This document shows, piece after piece, positions 51,347 through 63,359 of a DNA stretch of 64,000 nucleotides. Made by a program: the position numbers and the translations under genes. Each line of letters opens with the position of its first letter. The first letter of the stretch is position 1. The DNA comes from Trissonchulus latispiculum (Eukaryota > Nematoda > Enoplea > Enoplida > Ironidae), in the NCBI GenBank assembly GCA_030248195.1, contig JASAND010022857.1:40488-104487 (forward strand), written 5' to 3'. Under the pieces are notes generated by a model. The model saw nothing but the letters and a program-made list of their open reading frames with translations. It was not told the DNA's origin and did no database searches.

Positions 51347-54300
51347 CTGAAGTCGTTTGGCCCTTCGTCTGGCTACAAAATAGACTGCAACCGCCAGGGC
51401 CATAATTATACAGAAGCTGACTGCAGTGCCAGCCAGATCGCGATGAAAAGACTGAACACGATAGGCCTGAACGTACTCCGTTTTACTCTGATTTTCCACA
51501 GACACTTCACAGTGTGGGCCCATGTACTGCAGTGGGCAGAGGCAGCCGCGTCCATGAGCGGCCGGCTGGCCACCATTCATACAATGAATCTCATTACACT
51601 CCGCTCCCCCGTACATCGAATCACAACGACACTGATCAATTCCATGCACCTTTATTCTGCGGCCGTGCTCGCATCGCTTCTCACATAATTCACTGGAACA
51701 GAGAAAAAAAATTGGAATAAACTGTCAATTTATAGTAGTGAACACACAGGAGCTGGAGAACAAATCAGTCTGAAAAACTCTTAGCCATACATTTACTCTT
51801 GGTTATACCAAGACCCTCGTTCTATACAGGGCGCATGACACGTTTTGTCAATTCTCACAGGCGAAACTGCATTTGTGAGCGTATCAGTCAGTTTTGTCAA
51901 CTTATAGTATTGTATTTATTACCCAATGTTGTGATTGGGTTATTAAGGTAACCCCACTAATTCTCATTGTGCCAAAGCGTAGATGTTTTCATTAAACCAA
52001 GCAGCAAGAATTTTTAGTATTATTATAGTGGGTGTCACGAAAAGTGCGGGGTCGGACCGGTTCTCGGGTGCCTGGCGAGCTACTGAGAGCCAGCCAAGAA
52101 CCAACGATCAAGTATTTTTTGACCACGCACATGATGTCTATTCATGCAAAAAAATCAAACCGATCCAAGAAATTTGGGGCACTCCCATTTTAGTCGCCCC
52201 CCCTTAATATTGCACAAAAATAGAGGTCATGCTGAAAATCTCAATAGTTTTAATAGATTTGGCCAATGTTATTTTAATTTCTGTTGGTACGTTTTCATGT
52301 TTACGCTTTTCTTTATTCATTTTCAAATTTCAAACGCGCGCATTCAAGACTCCATTCAATTTTTATTTATTTGTGAAAGTTTTCCAGACAAATTCCATTT
52401 TAATTATATAACTCATTTGATCTATTTGATACAACCCAACTTTATCTTTGGCTTTCTTCAATTTATTTTAAAATTTCACCTTCAAATTCAAGCATGTGCA
52501 TTTCACTCTTACATGATTGTACACATTTAAACACATTTCTAAACATTTTAGATCCATACTGATTTACAGATAGATGAAAATGGAAGTATTTTAGAGAAAT
52601 TTTCAAGTCAATAAAAAGTTGCTGTTTGTTCGTGTTAGTCATAAAATTAGTTTCTAATTTCTCTGAAATCTTGTCATTAATCATTTCTCGAGAAATTTCA
52701 CTATTGCAGATTTAACAATAAATTCAAATATTCAATATTGACAATTGAAGAAACTTACCAATTGAAATTAAAATAACATTGGCCAAACTTATTAAAACTA
52801 TTGAAGGTTTTCACGATGACCCCTATCTTTGAGCAATATGAAGAGGGAAGGGGCGCCCCCACTTTTTGGGTTCCCCCACTCACTATAAGGTGTCCAGAAA
52901 ATGCCAAATGTTAAGGATTTTGGGTCAAAATTTCCAAAGTTTTTCGCCGGAAAGTTTTCGTCAAAAATCTTCTATTTTGGCACTCAAACTCACTTTATGA
53001 GCACCTTTAAGCATAGTTATAGCAGTATATGTAGGAAACAGGCTATTTTTTACTGTATTTTTCACATTTTAGACCATTATATTTCCTCCTCACTTTTGGA
53101 CCTCCCCCATACTAATGGGGGGGGGGGCTCCCCCCTCTCCCTACCCCCTTTTTCGCCTAAAGTAAACCCAGAAGGTTTCATCAATCAGAGTTGCTTTAGA
53201 CGCTAAGAAGTGCAGCTTTGCCAGTGAAAATTGGCGAAACTTGAAATGAGCGCTTTCTGGAAAAGTTTGTCCAGCCTTCAGTGGGGAAGGAGAAGTGCAG
53301 TTTGACCAATATGACTGGCAAATGTGAGTTGTGCTATGACAATCTATCTTATGTATTTCAGTATGTTTCAGACTAAACTGGAAATTGTTGAAAATGGAAA
53401 AACGTTTTGAAATGAGCATTATTTTAGAAGACACATTGTGAAGAGGCAGACTGCTATCTTGCCAGGTTTGGGGTACAAACTACAGCTTAAAAGATAATAC
53501 ATACAACTTATCGTTCAAACACTTCTTCGAAGATTTGCGAAAAGGATTCCAGATACAATACGTACCCAAAGAATGGGTCATGGCAGACACAGCGAAGCCC
53601 GTTTCCAAAGGCACGATATCCACTGTTCTCACAGGGTGTGGCATCTCTACAGTTTCTATCCAATCCCTTCTCTGGACAGTTACAATGAACATGCGCACCG
53701 TTTGCGTCATGATAAACATCCCAAGGAATGGAATAGGATCCTAGAACAATATATAAATGACATCTGCAGTTTAGTCTACAAAATATAGATATAGTATATA
53801 AAAATTACCAAGCAAACGCAACGAGTTCCCAGAAGGCAGGCTGTACTAGGGCTGTTTTAATTTCGTTCGTTTTGGAAATTTTGATTTTTGATGCTTATGC
53901 CCATCTAATTTTGATCTTTGATGCGTCCTCAACTTTCAACAATTGTGATTTTTGCTTTATTTTTGATTTTTGATTTCTGCTTTTTGATTGTTGATTCAGC
54001 GCAAAAATTGGCTCTAACGACAACATTAAAGCATAAGGGAAGGTGTCGCTGGAAATCAAATTTTATAACCCCTGATTTTGCCCATGAGTTTGCAGGCATA
54101 ATACGAACAAAGGAAGACAAATTTTTGGAGTCCAGCAGCAAATCAATTAAAAATTGTAATTCAAAACCTTCCAATTGACAGACAATTTGCACACTGTCTC
54201 GGGGTCACTGCTGAGAGCTACGAAGGAGCAAACATAGAATGGCAAACAATTAGGTTGCCCAAAACCCGAATTAAAGCACCTACGTACAGATATTTATTGC

Positions 54301-57300
54301 AACAAAACGGCGCCTGAAAAATATCACGAGCTTTAAATTGGAATTCAAATTTGAATATAGTTAGAAATGTCGCAAATTTGCCATTTTTTGCTCTTGCCTT
54401 CCTTCGCCGTAGTGAGACGTGCATCCGGGATAGAACAACAGCCTATCCCTAAAATCCCTGAAAAATAACCTGGAACATGACCTAATCTCAAGCAGCAGCA
54501 CGGAGTACCAGAGCTGCAAAGTATGAAAATTATAAAATTTTCACTAGGCGACCTGTCGCCGTTTCGAGCCAAAACCTCCACAGAGCTCCAAATTCTAAGG
54601 GAAGCAGACATAGGAAAGATTTATAGCCTGATATGGATGTTCAGCTGAGTTTTGCTCATAATTATAGTAACTAATCATGCTTTACTGATGGAAAATGATT
54701 AACGCCAAAATAATTAGTCCTTAAAATAGTCCAACTCAAACATAAAATTGAATTGAAGAATATCCGAAAAAATTCTTAAAAAATGAGAAATGTTGTAGAA
54801 TTAAAATCATTGTTTTATTCAACCGCTTTTTTCGCATTTGATTTGATTAGCCTTAATAAAAAATCTTTAATTTGTAATATTTAATACTCTAGTTCGGACA
54901 AGAGTTTGAGGACGGCCTGGGTTCGGACGACCCTCCGGCGGATCGCCGCCAACCGCCCCCCCCCCTCCTGATCTCTCGGCCATCTGGCCGTTCGGCCAGT
55001 GAGCCGGCGACTGAACGGCCGGTAGGCCAAGAATTTGACAAATCACAATATGACGAAATGTTCTTGGCTCAGGTTGAGCCCCACTGTAAATCTCAATTTT
55101 TTAATTTAAATTTTTGTTTGCCTGAACTGCAGACCGCCAACATCAGCAATAGCTACATAAACTTGATTTCATCTGCAAAAACACGTCATTGTACGTTTTA
55201 ATACTAGTTTTCCTAATTCAACTCTACCCAGCTACTCTCCCACACTCTTTGGGGAATAAAATTCAGTTGGTCCCATACCTCCAAAAACACTACAAGTTTC
55301 ATCATAGGAGGCATTTCCTCTGTGGACAACTTTCCATTCGGTAACTTCTGGCATTAGATCTTCACCCAGGGTTGGCGTACCCTCTCGGCAGCAGGTAATC
55401 TCAAACTGGCGAAACGCTGTCAGGGACGGTTCGTCTGCAGGCCTGGCAACTAGAATTTCAAAAGGTATAGGTATATAATTTGGAATTTGTACATTGGTTG
55501 CATATTCAGATACTCACATGAAAAATAAAATACTAACAACAACACTAGACTGCCTCAGCAAAGCCTTCTCTGGAATTCTATCACACAAGTACCATCCTTT
55601 TAGAAAAATCTTTGCACTAACTTTATTTATATGGGTAACAGTGATCACGAGGTTATTATCATGGGGGAGCTCGGAGAGCCCCCCATAATATGTTATAATA
55701 TATAAAATTCAGGGTATTAGAAGATAAGTACAGGTTCACCAAAGCACTTGTTTCACAGTGTAGTAGCTGTTAGAGAAACAAAGAAAACCATTTGGGGACG
55801 CAAGCGGCTAGACTAATTTGGTTAATCAACTGGATCAGAGAAACTCTCCGCCCCCACCTCACCTTCACTGAGAAACGCCCAACGCAGTCTTGGCAAAGTA
55901 TATACTTCCCCTACCCCAGATATTCGCCTCTTCCTTCTAAAACCAATCTAAAACACTGAAATACGTAACCTACTTAATCTATCCTTCATGCAAACATAAC
56001 CATCCGAAGGTTCAGAACACTTTCTTCGTATCCAATTACCGGTGTCTAAACACAAAATATGTACATACTACAAAAAAAATTAAACAGTTAAAACTGGCTT
56101 AAAACATTCGAAATTCAGGAAAATAAACAGAGAAAATGAAAATATATGCAGGATAGGCTCAGAAAGTTTCTGAATTTTCAAGAACTGTTAAATTCCGGCA
56201 AATTTACTTTACCTGTCTTTGTCTATATATACGTCAAAAACATTAAGCCCATCTATACGTGTATATACATGGACTGGAAGGCTAATACAGTATAGCACCA
56301 AACCTTACACAGAGTTTACTTCCTTATGGCGCCTCACAGGTTCGTGATTCGAATCACGATAACACGGAATTTTACACGGAATTCATGCGAAGATAATTAT
56401 GATGCATGTTTTTCTCAAACAGTCGAGAATGGCGAAAAACGAGAACACTTTCTAAGGAAAACGTTAACTGCACAATAAGAACCTTTAGCACTGTACCCTA
56501 AGTTCCTCTACATAAACGTGTTTTTCTTTCCAAATGAGTCTTACGTTTAGTCCAGCTAAGTGTTAGTCAATCAATCGTTTATCTAATCAATCGCTAGAAA
56601 GGAAACGTACTCGTTGAAGCAACACAATAACTGTCGCCAGATCTTAATCCATTCGTATAGGCCACGTGCCAAGAGGAAAATTTGACAGGGGAACCATCCA
56701 GCCATTTCCACTTCTCCGGAATGCTGCTATCACTGACGAGACCGATCCATGCAATGTGAAACCTACCAACGTCTTCCACTAAAGTCAGATAACAAAGTAA
56801 CAGATACGATTCCTGTATAGTTGCTTAAAATCGGACATGCAGCTAATCGATTGAAAAATTATTACAATTATTAATACATTTTCACCGACGTCTATAAAAT
56901 TCAGCTTATGTACCCGATAGTGCCCTTGGAAGAGGAAATTGTCAGTGGCTGAGGCTCTGCCACTCAACGAAATGTATCATTAAAATTAAATATTGCATGC
57001 ATAAATTTTTGATATCACAAATAATCTTACAGTTTTCACCAATAAGACGTCCAATGTATTTTGCTTCCTGTTCAGCTTTAATGGAGGCAAGCTCAGCCTG
57101 GTTACTGCGACAGGCAGTCTTTGCTTCTGATTGAGATATTCCATCACTGGTGAATACTTTAAAGCATTTCGTACTTCCCTTGACAGTCCCCCATCCTTGA
57201 GGGCAACCCTCTGAAGTCTCTGAAAGTGTATAAATGCAAACATGAAAAAATAAACTAAGAAAGAGTAACGTCGTCGGCTTCAACAACAAGAATGAGTTAC

Positions 57301-58031
57301 TACAGACCAGGGTATTTTTACAGGGGGGGGGGCGGGCCCCCCCCGAAATTGACCTTCCCCCCCCCCCCGAAAATGCCTTCCCCCCCGAAATCCCCCCCCC
57401 GGGATTTTGGTCTGCCCCCTTAATGAGGTCTACATTTTTTCCAAAAATGGTCAAATTTTCAAAAATTTTCCAGCATCGCCGGAGATTTTTTCGTAAAAAT
57501 GGCTATTATACCTTAAATCCTGGTATTTTTGAGAACTTTTTGTGTTTCACCATGCAAAATACGCCAAAAAATACCATTTTTGGCTAATTTTTGCAATAAA
57601 TTTCCCCCCCCCCCCCCCGAAAATTTCTTCCCCCCCCGGGCCCGGCCCCCCCCCGAAGCCCCCCCCCCCCGGAAAAAATCCCTAAAAAATACCCTGACAG
57701 ACAACCTACAAAATCTGGCGTTCTTCACAAAGCATAGTGGAAAAGACACTATAATTATATTGTAAGCTACACACACAACAGCGCTAACGAAGTAACGTAA
57801 ACAGCTGACTTAACACAGGGAATGACACAGAAGTGGTCACCTAACCACAGAACCTTCACAATTCACTCTTAATAAGTTAAAATGATCTATTATTTTTCTT
57901 ACTTTCGTGGCATTTCATGCCGGTGTTGAACATTGAGGATAGGTCTACATAATTCTCTGGACACAAACACAGGGATCCACCAAAGCATATGGCATTCTCA
58001 TCACACTCTTCTGAGCACTGCAGCGAGTCGC
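51347..58031 (-). CDS. C-type lectin/EGF single-pass membrane protein (partial)
   Basis: Exons on the minus strand: 57903-58031 (EGF-like, six cysteines), 57031-57219 and 56611-56778 (C-type lectin fold: GCPQGWG.., KTAC, AWIGL, WKWLDGSPV, YCVAS), 55279-55449 (TCC.., VTEWKVV; unknown), 53566-53740 (EGF: CNCPEKG, GNGLRCVCHDPFFG) and 51347-51692 (EGF repeats CRCDSMYGGAEC, CLCPLQYMGPHC, then TM LAGTAVSFCIIMALAVAVYF and RRRAKR stop-transfer). Splice phases agree across all joins (1, 1, 1, 1, 2). The usual last lectin cysteine pair is missing after 56611, so one exon may be unseen. An extension to a stop at 51236 is possible if the donor at 51346 is not used. Cell-surface recognition or adhesion is likely. 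Confidence 0.8.
52190..52862. repeat. Foldback element in lectin-gene intron
   Basis: Inverted arms of about 110 bp share TCAATAGTTTTAATA, TTTGGCCAATGTTATTTTAA and a GGGGCGCCCC-type tip. The interior is AT-rich. Confidence 0.75.
52863..53565. other. Intron sequence with a fragment also present near 58600
   Basis: CCCCCACTCACTATAAGGTG..CAGAAAATGCCAAA..TTAAGGATTTTGGG resembles 58575-58640, so both are pieces of one dispersed repeat. No exon was recognised. Confidence 0.5.
53741..55278. other. Lectin-gene intron, no exon recognised
   Basis: Contains TTTTGATTTTTGATG tracts (53875-53990), like those at 63370-64000, and a GC-rich GGCCGTTCGGCCAG patch near 54975-55030. Confidence 0.4.
55450..56610. 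other. Lectin-gene intron; perfect 18-bp palindrome
   Basis: TCGTGATTCGAATCACGA lies at about 56341-56358. The exon expected to finish the lectin domain was searched for here and not found. Confidence 0.4.
57308..57696. mobile_element. MITE with C/G-run subterminal repeats
   Basis: Starts CAGGGTATTTTTACAGGG and ends with the inverse, ..CCCTAAAAAATACCCTG. Flanked by ACAGAC at 57302-57307 and 57697-57702. Runs of 7-15 C alternate with GAAATT/GAAAAT. It lies in the intron between the EGF and lectin exons. Confidence 0.83.
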
Positions 58032-59259
58032 CTAAACCAAAACAAAAAATTCCATATGAGTTGGCGTAAGCAAGCAAAAGTTAGCAGACTAGCCTGGCTT
58101 TGCTACAGTGCAGCCGACAGAGAAGGGGCTACATCTCAGCCAAAAACAAAAGTCGAAGTTTTCAACTTACAGGCGCAGGTGACTTTCACAGATGGCCTGA
58201 GCATATTTGGGGACACTTTTCTAACACCATGTTTCAAAGGAAAACAACAATAAAGCAAAAATATATATAGTAAATACAGTAATAACAACGTATATATAGA
58301 ATTTTCCAAACCAATTAGACTTACAGTGTATGTGTAAGATAGAAAAATAGCGCTCTTTAGCATATTTACCCCCCCCCTAATTCTTTATAGGACCTAATCG
58401 GACTTTATAGGGGCCCCCATGAAAACAGCCCAAGAATAAGCCCAGCCTGCCCTTCTGGGGCTGATTGTTATTAAGGATCTCTACCCGGGCTGAAACCTCA
58501 ACACTGGTTAAGATTGTGGTTGAAAACCTGGGTTTTCTTAGTGGGGGTGGGAGGTGCCCCACACTCGACCCCTTCCCCCCACTCCCTATACAAAGGTGCC
58601 CAGAAAATGCCAAATTTTAAGGATTTTTGGGCAATATTTTGAAAAATATTCCGGCTTCGTCTGATGATAAATTTGCGTTGGCGTGAGTAATTGCTGCTCG
58701 TAAGCTTATTCAGTGCTCGTTGGACTTACTTACAGTTAGACCCAGAAAAAGGGTTATACGAAGTGATGATGCTAAATGAAGTGAACTTGTGTAGGCGTGG
58801 TATGCCTGCAACAGCGGAATTCTTCCAACTTAGGCTGCCTTATGGAAGAGGGGTGGAAACTAGGTCAAAAAACTGGGTTCAAATCGGGATTGATTCAAAA
58901 TCACGATTGACTTATAGCTAACCCAACTCCAAAAAAGTTTGATAGAATTGGGTCCACCGTCGGGGTTTAGCCAACCCCAAAATTTCAGGGTTGCACTCAA
59001 AACATGGGTTTAACGCGGGTTGCCCTCAACCTGTTTTTGATAACATCGGCCCCTGATATATATAACTCATAACGATTTAGCGCACTGCATCGGAGAATAT
59101 TGTCTGCAAAAGTAAAAGGCAAGCTATATACGAAATGTTTCATATAAAACTGCAATTTTTGCTACAAAATAAGCTAAGGGGATGCCTTTTCTTGATTTGA
59201 AATTTTTCCTTTGGGTCTTCTCTCGAGTACGCCCCCCCACCACGCAAAGTCCTTAAAAC
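58032..59259. other. No further exon recognised
   Basis: Holds the repeat fragment shared with 52863-52920 and several GC-rich patches. Upstream exons of the lectin gene should lie here or beyond, but none could be supported. Confidence 0.4.
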
Positions 59260-59533
59260 TGGACCAAATGAGATAAAATTTGGTTTGGGTATGTTCGACC
59301 ACGTGATTTCAATTATATATCATGAAATTTTTCGATTTCGCGTACTTCGATTTTTCGATTTCTCAGAAGGTACCAAGGGAAGTTTTTGTCTTCCATTCTG
59401 TTGAAAACGTGTATATTCCCTTGGTCCCCCAGAGAAATCGAAAAATCGAATTTCTCGAAATCAGAAAAATTTCGCGATATTTGAACTCAGCGTGGTCGAA
59501 AACATACCCAAACCAAGTTTTAGTCATTTGGCC
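59260..59533. repeat. Hairpin repeat
   Basis: Inverted arms TGGACCAAATGAGATAAAAT.. and ..AGTCATTTGGCC include GGTTTGGGTATGTTCGACCA and its complement. Inner arms CCAAGGGA/TCCCTTGG and AATCGAAAAATCGAA. It shares GATATTTGAACTCAGCGTGG with the hairpin at 18332-18986. Confidence 0.75.
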
Positions 59534-59559
59534 TACAGTTTTCAGGATTTTCAGTGGTG

Positions 59560-60985
59560 AGGGGCCAACTCGAGATAAGACCCTTTCCTTTCCCTCCACT
59601 ACCGGAAAGACGTTTGCTGAGCAGTTTGCATCAGCACTATATCAGCTGCGGAAATACTCATCTATGTCACTCCAAATCGGGGGTGACACTGAGACTATAC
59701 GTGTTCTGCGGAAGAAAGGCAGAATCAACTGCGGAAAATCAGTGACCTGTCAGAGAAGAACGCAATTGAAGCCCTTCGACTGAAGATGAACTGTATTCAG
59801 AGGGAATCTTCCACGGCCAGAACGGAACAGAAGATTCGACTCGCAACCGCAGAAACAGTCGCCTCCTATTCCGGCTGATGATGAACTGAACAAGGTCATC
59901 CGATCCGAATTCCGTTGGAATCACGAACGAGCAAGGGTTCGTCATAACAAAGGCCTCGGTTTTTCCCTCGTCCCGGGAATTCAGCTGATACGATCTGCTA
60001 ACCAGCGTATAAGTTCTGCAATCAGGTGAATCTTCAGGCCAAGGTATTTTGTGCCAATTCCATCAAAAACGACGTACAAGCCATCCCCCTCCATCGAAGA
60101 TGCGCAAACCCTGACCTGGGCCGAGAAAACGCCCTTAGGGAGCTGCGTCAGAACCAGGACATTGTCATCAAACCCGCTGATAAGGGACGAGCTGTAGTTA
60201 TCTGGTCCAAAGAGTCCTATCTCTTGGAAGCAAAGCTGCAGCTGGATGATGAAAAAACCTAAACATAACGCACCATAAATCGATATTGTATTTCTGCCTC
60301 CTGCTTCCCCCCCCGGAGGTCGTTGCCCGCCATGTAGAAAATTGGCATGCCCGCGGCATACTCAGCGACAGGCAGCGCCAGTAGTTGTCCCCTGAAGGTA
60401 CCAGAGCTGCGAGATTCTACATTTCCCAAAAGTCCACAAGCAGAAGTCCCCGTGTCACGGGAGACCGATAATCTCTGCTGAAAATGGGTGTCCCCACTGA
60501 GAAAATCAGCGGCTTCGTGGACTCCCAACTTAAACCTTTGGTCCGTCAGATTCCTTCCTTTATCCAGGATACTAATGACTTTCTGCGGGAAACTTGAGGC
60601 TCTTCGACTGTTGTCAGCTGACTGTAGCTGGCTACTGCTGACGTAACCAGCCTCTACAACAACATCCCTCACCATCTGGGACGAGAGGCTTGTAAAGAGG
60701 CGTTGTATTCAAGATCTGATGCCCATTATCCGACCGAAATGATTCTGAAATTCATTGACCTGGTTCTGACTCTCAACGTGTTCGAATTTAATGGGGAATT
60801 CTACACCCAGAGAGAGGGCACTGCAATGGGTTCAAAGATGGCCCCCAACTATGCCAACATCTTCATGGGTTATGCTTTCGAAAAGATGTTATATAAAAGA
60901 AAAAAGCCCACTGCATGGTGGCGCTACATTGACGACATCTTCATCGTCTGGAAAGGCTCCCGAGATCAGGGTTTTTTTTGTGCAT
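59560..60985 (+). pseudogene. Decayed classic-type Penelope-like RT
   Basis: Fragments in shifting frames: a coiled-coil N-terminal part (about 59700-59870, QLRKISDLSEKN), then IVIKPADKGRAVVIW (60165-60209), VPTEKISGFVDSQLKPLV (60490-60543), SLYNNIPH, FYTQREGTAMGSKMAPNYAN and WWRYIDDIFIVW (YIDD, about 60920-60955). At least one in-frame TGA (after 60590) and several shifts break it. The element is cut at about 60970 by a different repeat. No GIY-YIG part is present. Confidence 0.82.
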
Positions 60986-61861
60986 TTTATTGTGCATATG
61001 CACACTTTTTTTCCAAAATGCACACTCAAATTTAAAAATGCACACATAAATGCACAGTCAAATTTTGCTTCCGCTAACCACAAAATGCTCTAAAAAATTT
61101 TCAAAGTGCTTAAAATATTAAAAAAAGCTCTAGCTTTTAGCTGGGGGCTGCCGCTCCCAGACCCCCGCTTCCCTTACTATGTTTCAGTCATGGCATGGCC
61201 GCAACGACCTTACTTTGTTTTATTCTTCTTTACTAAAGCCACTAATTAATTATTGAAATATTTTTGCTATAGGTTGTAAGTATTTATACATATATATTAT
61301 ATATACTGTGCGTTCCTTCATCGTCAAAAATAAACAGCTGAAGCCAATTTCTCTTAAACTATTTCTTTACATTTTCTTCCTCTACAACGGTTCCTCGCGT
61401 ACGTACAATGCTAGCTCTCATTTCCGTTTATTAATCAGTTAAAACGGTAAGAAATTGTTCATAAAAATTTCTTTCGTGTCCAAAATTCTCAGCTTCTGGG
61501 GGACTCCGTCCCCAAGACCCCCCGGCATCGAGTTTCGATCAAATTTCTTCTTTATATAGAAATTAGCGGGGCTGAATTACATCAATCCGCAATTTCTTTG
61601 AACTTTAAAATTGTTAATTTGAATTAATTAATAATAATAATTAATTAATTTGAAACGTTAATTTGTTAGTTATGCATTTGCGTAAATATCAGTATACACG
61701 TGTGCTAACCAGTTAAGATCTAAAATCATGATTAAAACATCAACTATATAAAGTGTGGGATTCCAGTTAAAGCCAAAAATAAGTAGAATACAAATTTACG
61801 ACAAAAATGTAACGTATGACCAAATTTTTCCAGCGATTGTTTCTAAAAGAAATGAATTTGC
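60986..61861. other. Repeat-derived sequence without gene
   Basis: Begins with tandem ATGCACA(C/T) units (60970-61065). Two related GC-rich hairpin-like patches (CTGGGGGCTGCCGCTCCCAG and TGGGGGACTCCGTCCCCA) lie at about 61140 and 61497. The rest is AT-rich. Confidence 0.45.
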
Positions 61862-61947
61862 TTTAAGGTGGTGATTCCTTTTGGGCACATATGAAAGAAC
61901 AAACGAAACTAAGATTGTCACTAGAGCACCTCCGACCCAAAATTCGG

Positions 61948-62022
61948 GCCCGGAGGTGGGGATCGAACCCACAACCTTTGGCTAAGTTCGAAGCCATTGC
62001 TCACCGATTGAGCCACCCGGGC
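61948..62022 (-). repeat. tRNA-like (SINE-type) unit 1
   Basis: A box TGGCTCAATCGGTGAGC and B box GGTTCGATCCC with a paired acceptor (GCCCGGG / TCCGGGC) and T stem. The anticodon arm has an 8-nt loop, so this is a tRNA-derived repeat rather than a functional tRNA. Confidence 0.65.
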
Positions 62023-62205
62023 ACAATCGAACCAAGCTTGCTGGAATTCGTTCCCAAACTGTAGTGACATTTTAGAAGACGCGCGCCAGCCCACACAGTC
62101 TGATGGGAGCAAACCTCGACCGTTTCAAACTCGTAATGGGCAAGACAAATGAAAGAACAAACTAACCAAGATTGTCACTAGAGCAACTCCGACCCGAAAA
62201 TTCGG

Positions 62206-62276
62206 GCCCGAGGTGGGGATCGAACCCACAACCTTGGCTGTCTAGGCCATCGCTCTACCGATTGAGCCACCCGACA
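62206..62276 (-). repeat. tRNA-like (SINE-type) unit 2
   Basis: A box TGGCTCAATCGGTAGAGC and B box GGTTCGATCCC, same flanks as unit 1 (GGTTCGATTGTG before, TTCGGGTCGGAG after). The acceptor stem no longer pairs. Confidence 0.65.
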
Positions 62277-63359
62277 CAATCGAACCAACCACATATTTTT
62301 GATTGACTGTTCATATCAAGATGAAATTTGATGAAACTTTCCCAAAATTAGTTCTTTTAGCATTCTAATACCCTCCGCGAAATCCCGCTTTTAAAAATTC
62401 AACGTCTCCGTTCAAGGTTTTTTGTTAGTTTTTGACAGTTAGGTAGTCGCTACAGCTATGATTATATTCATTCGAAAGATCTTGTCGAGCTCTATATTTT
62501 TCCTTTTTGAAGTACCTTTCTAGCTTTTCGGCTGTCGTGAGATATAGACGATTTTCCAATTTTGGCGTTGAAAACGTCATTTCTTGCAGAAATCAAATAA
62601 TGCGCTTTCTTGAGCAAATTCTTGATTTATGTATGTAAGCCATAAAATTAAATTACGGGTGTCAATTTGAAGATCTCTTCGAGGCCAATTATCCGTGACA
62701 TTATAATCTTGTATCTGCTATCCCCGTACGCCGCTATCATAGAAAATGTAGTTTTGCAAAAAACATGACCAAATTTTTCCAGCGATTGTGGAGCATTTAC
62801 TATGCAAGCTAGATGGTTGCCACTTACTGCTGGACGTGTTCTACACCAAAATCCCCAGGGTCAGTTTTTTTAGTTGTCCCGATTGCTGCTTTCTAGCTAA
62901 AGTGGTCCCTTGCCAAAGTTTGAGAAAGTAGGCAAAATCCAGGTTGCGCATACATTTTAGCTAATTTTTTATAACGTGATGAGCTGTTTCATAATAACTT
63001 AAAAAGGGTTCCCAGCTATTTGATAATGGAATCGAATGATATGACCGATTCCTCACGAAAAAATTTACTTTAGTCTGCAAAAAATCTGGAAAATTAAATT
63101 AGTTTCGAAAATGCAGTAAAACAATTTCCAAGAACTAAAGTTCGTTTCGTTGTATTCATTAGAAAGAGCAAATGCTAAGCTGCATTTTGATATAAAAATG
63201 CCTTTTTAACTCCAAGTAATGGTTGAGTAATAGTCGGTTCAAAGTTGATGTCTCCAAAAGGAATCACCACTTTAAAACTTTACCAACAATACCAAAAAGT
63301 TGGAACATAAAGAAGTTAATTTGTACTGTCTTTTCTACATAGGGGCGCCCTAGTGGCAA

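Larger units (their letters stand above)
61862..63276. mobile_element. Inverted-repeat element carrying tRNA-like repeats
   Basis: Ends TTTAAGGTGGTGATTCCTTT and the inverse AAAGGAATCACCACTTTAAA. Inside are two tRNA-like units and TGACCAAATTTTTCCAGCGA at 62765 (also just outside the left end at 61816). No target duplication was identified. Confidence 0.6.

Noticed and set aside
60259..60675. 138-codon minus-strand frame
   Set aside because: It is antisense to the decayed Penelope-like RT, whose conserved blocks read on the plus strand.
61948..62276. Functional tRNA genes
   Set aside because: The anticodon loop (unit 1) and acceptor stem (unit 2) are defective and both share non-tRNA flanks, so they are tRNA-derived repeats.
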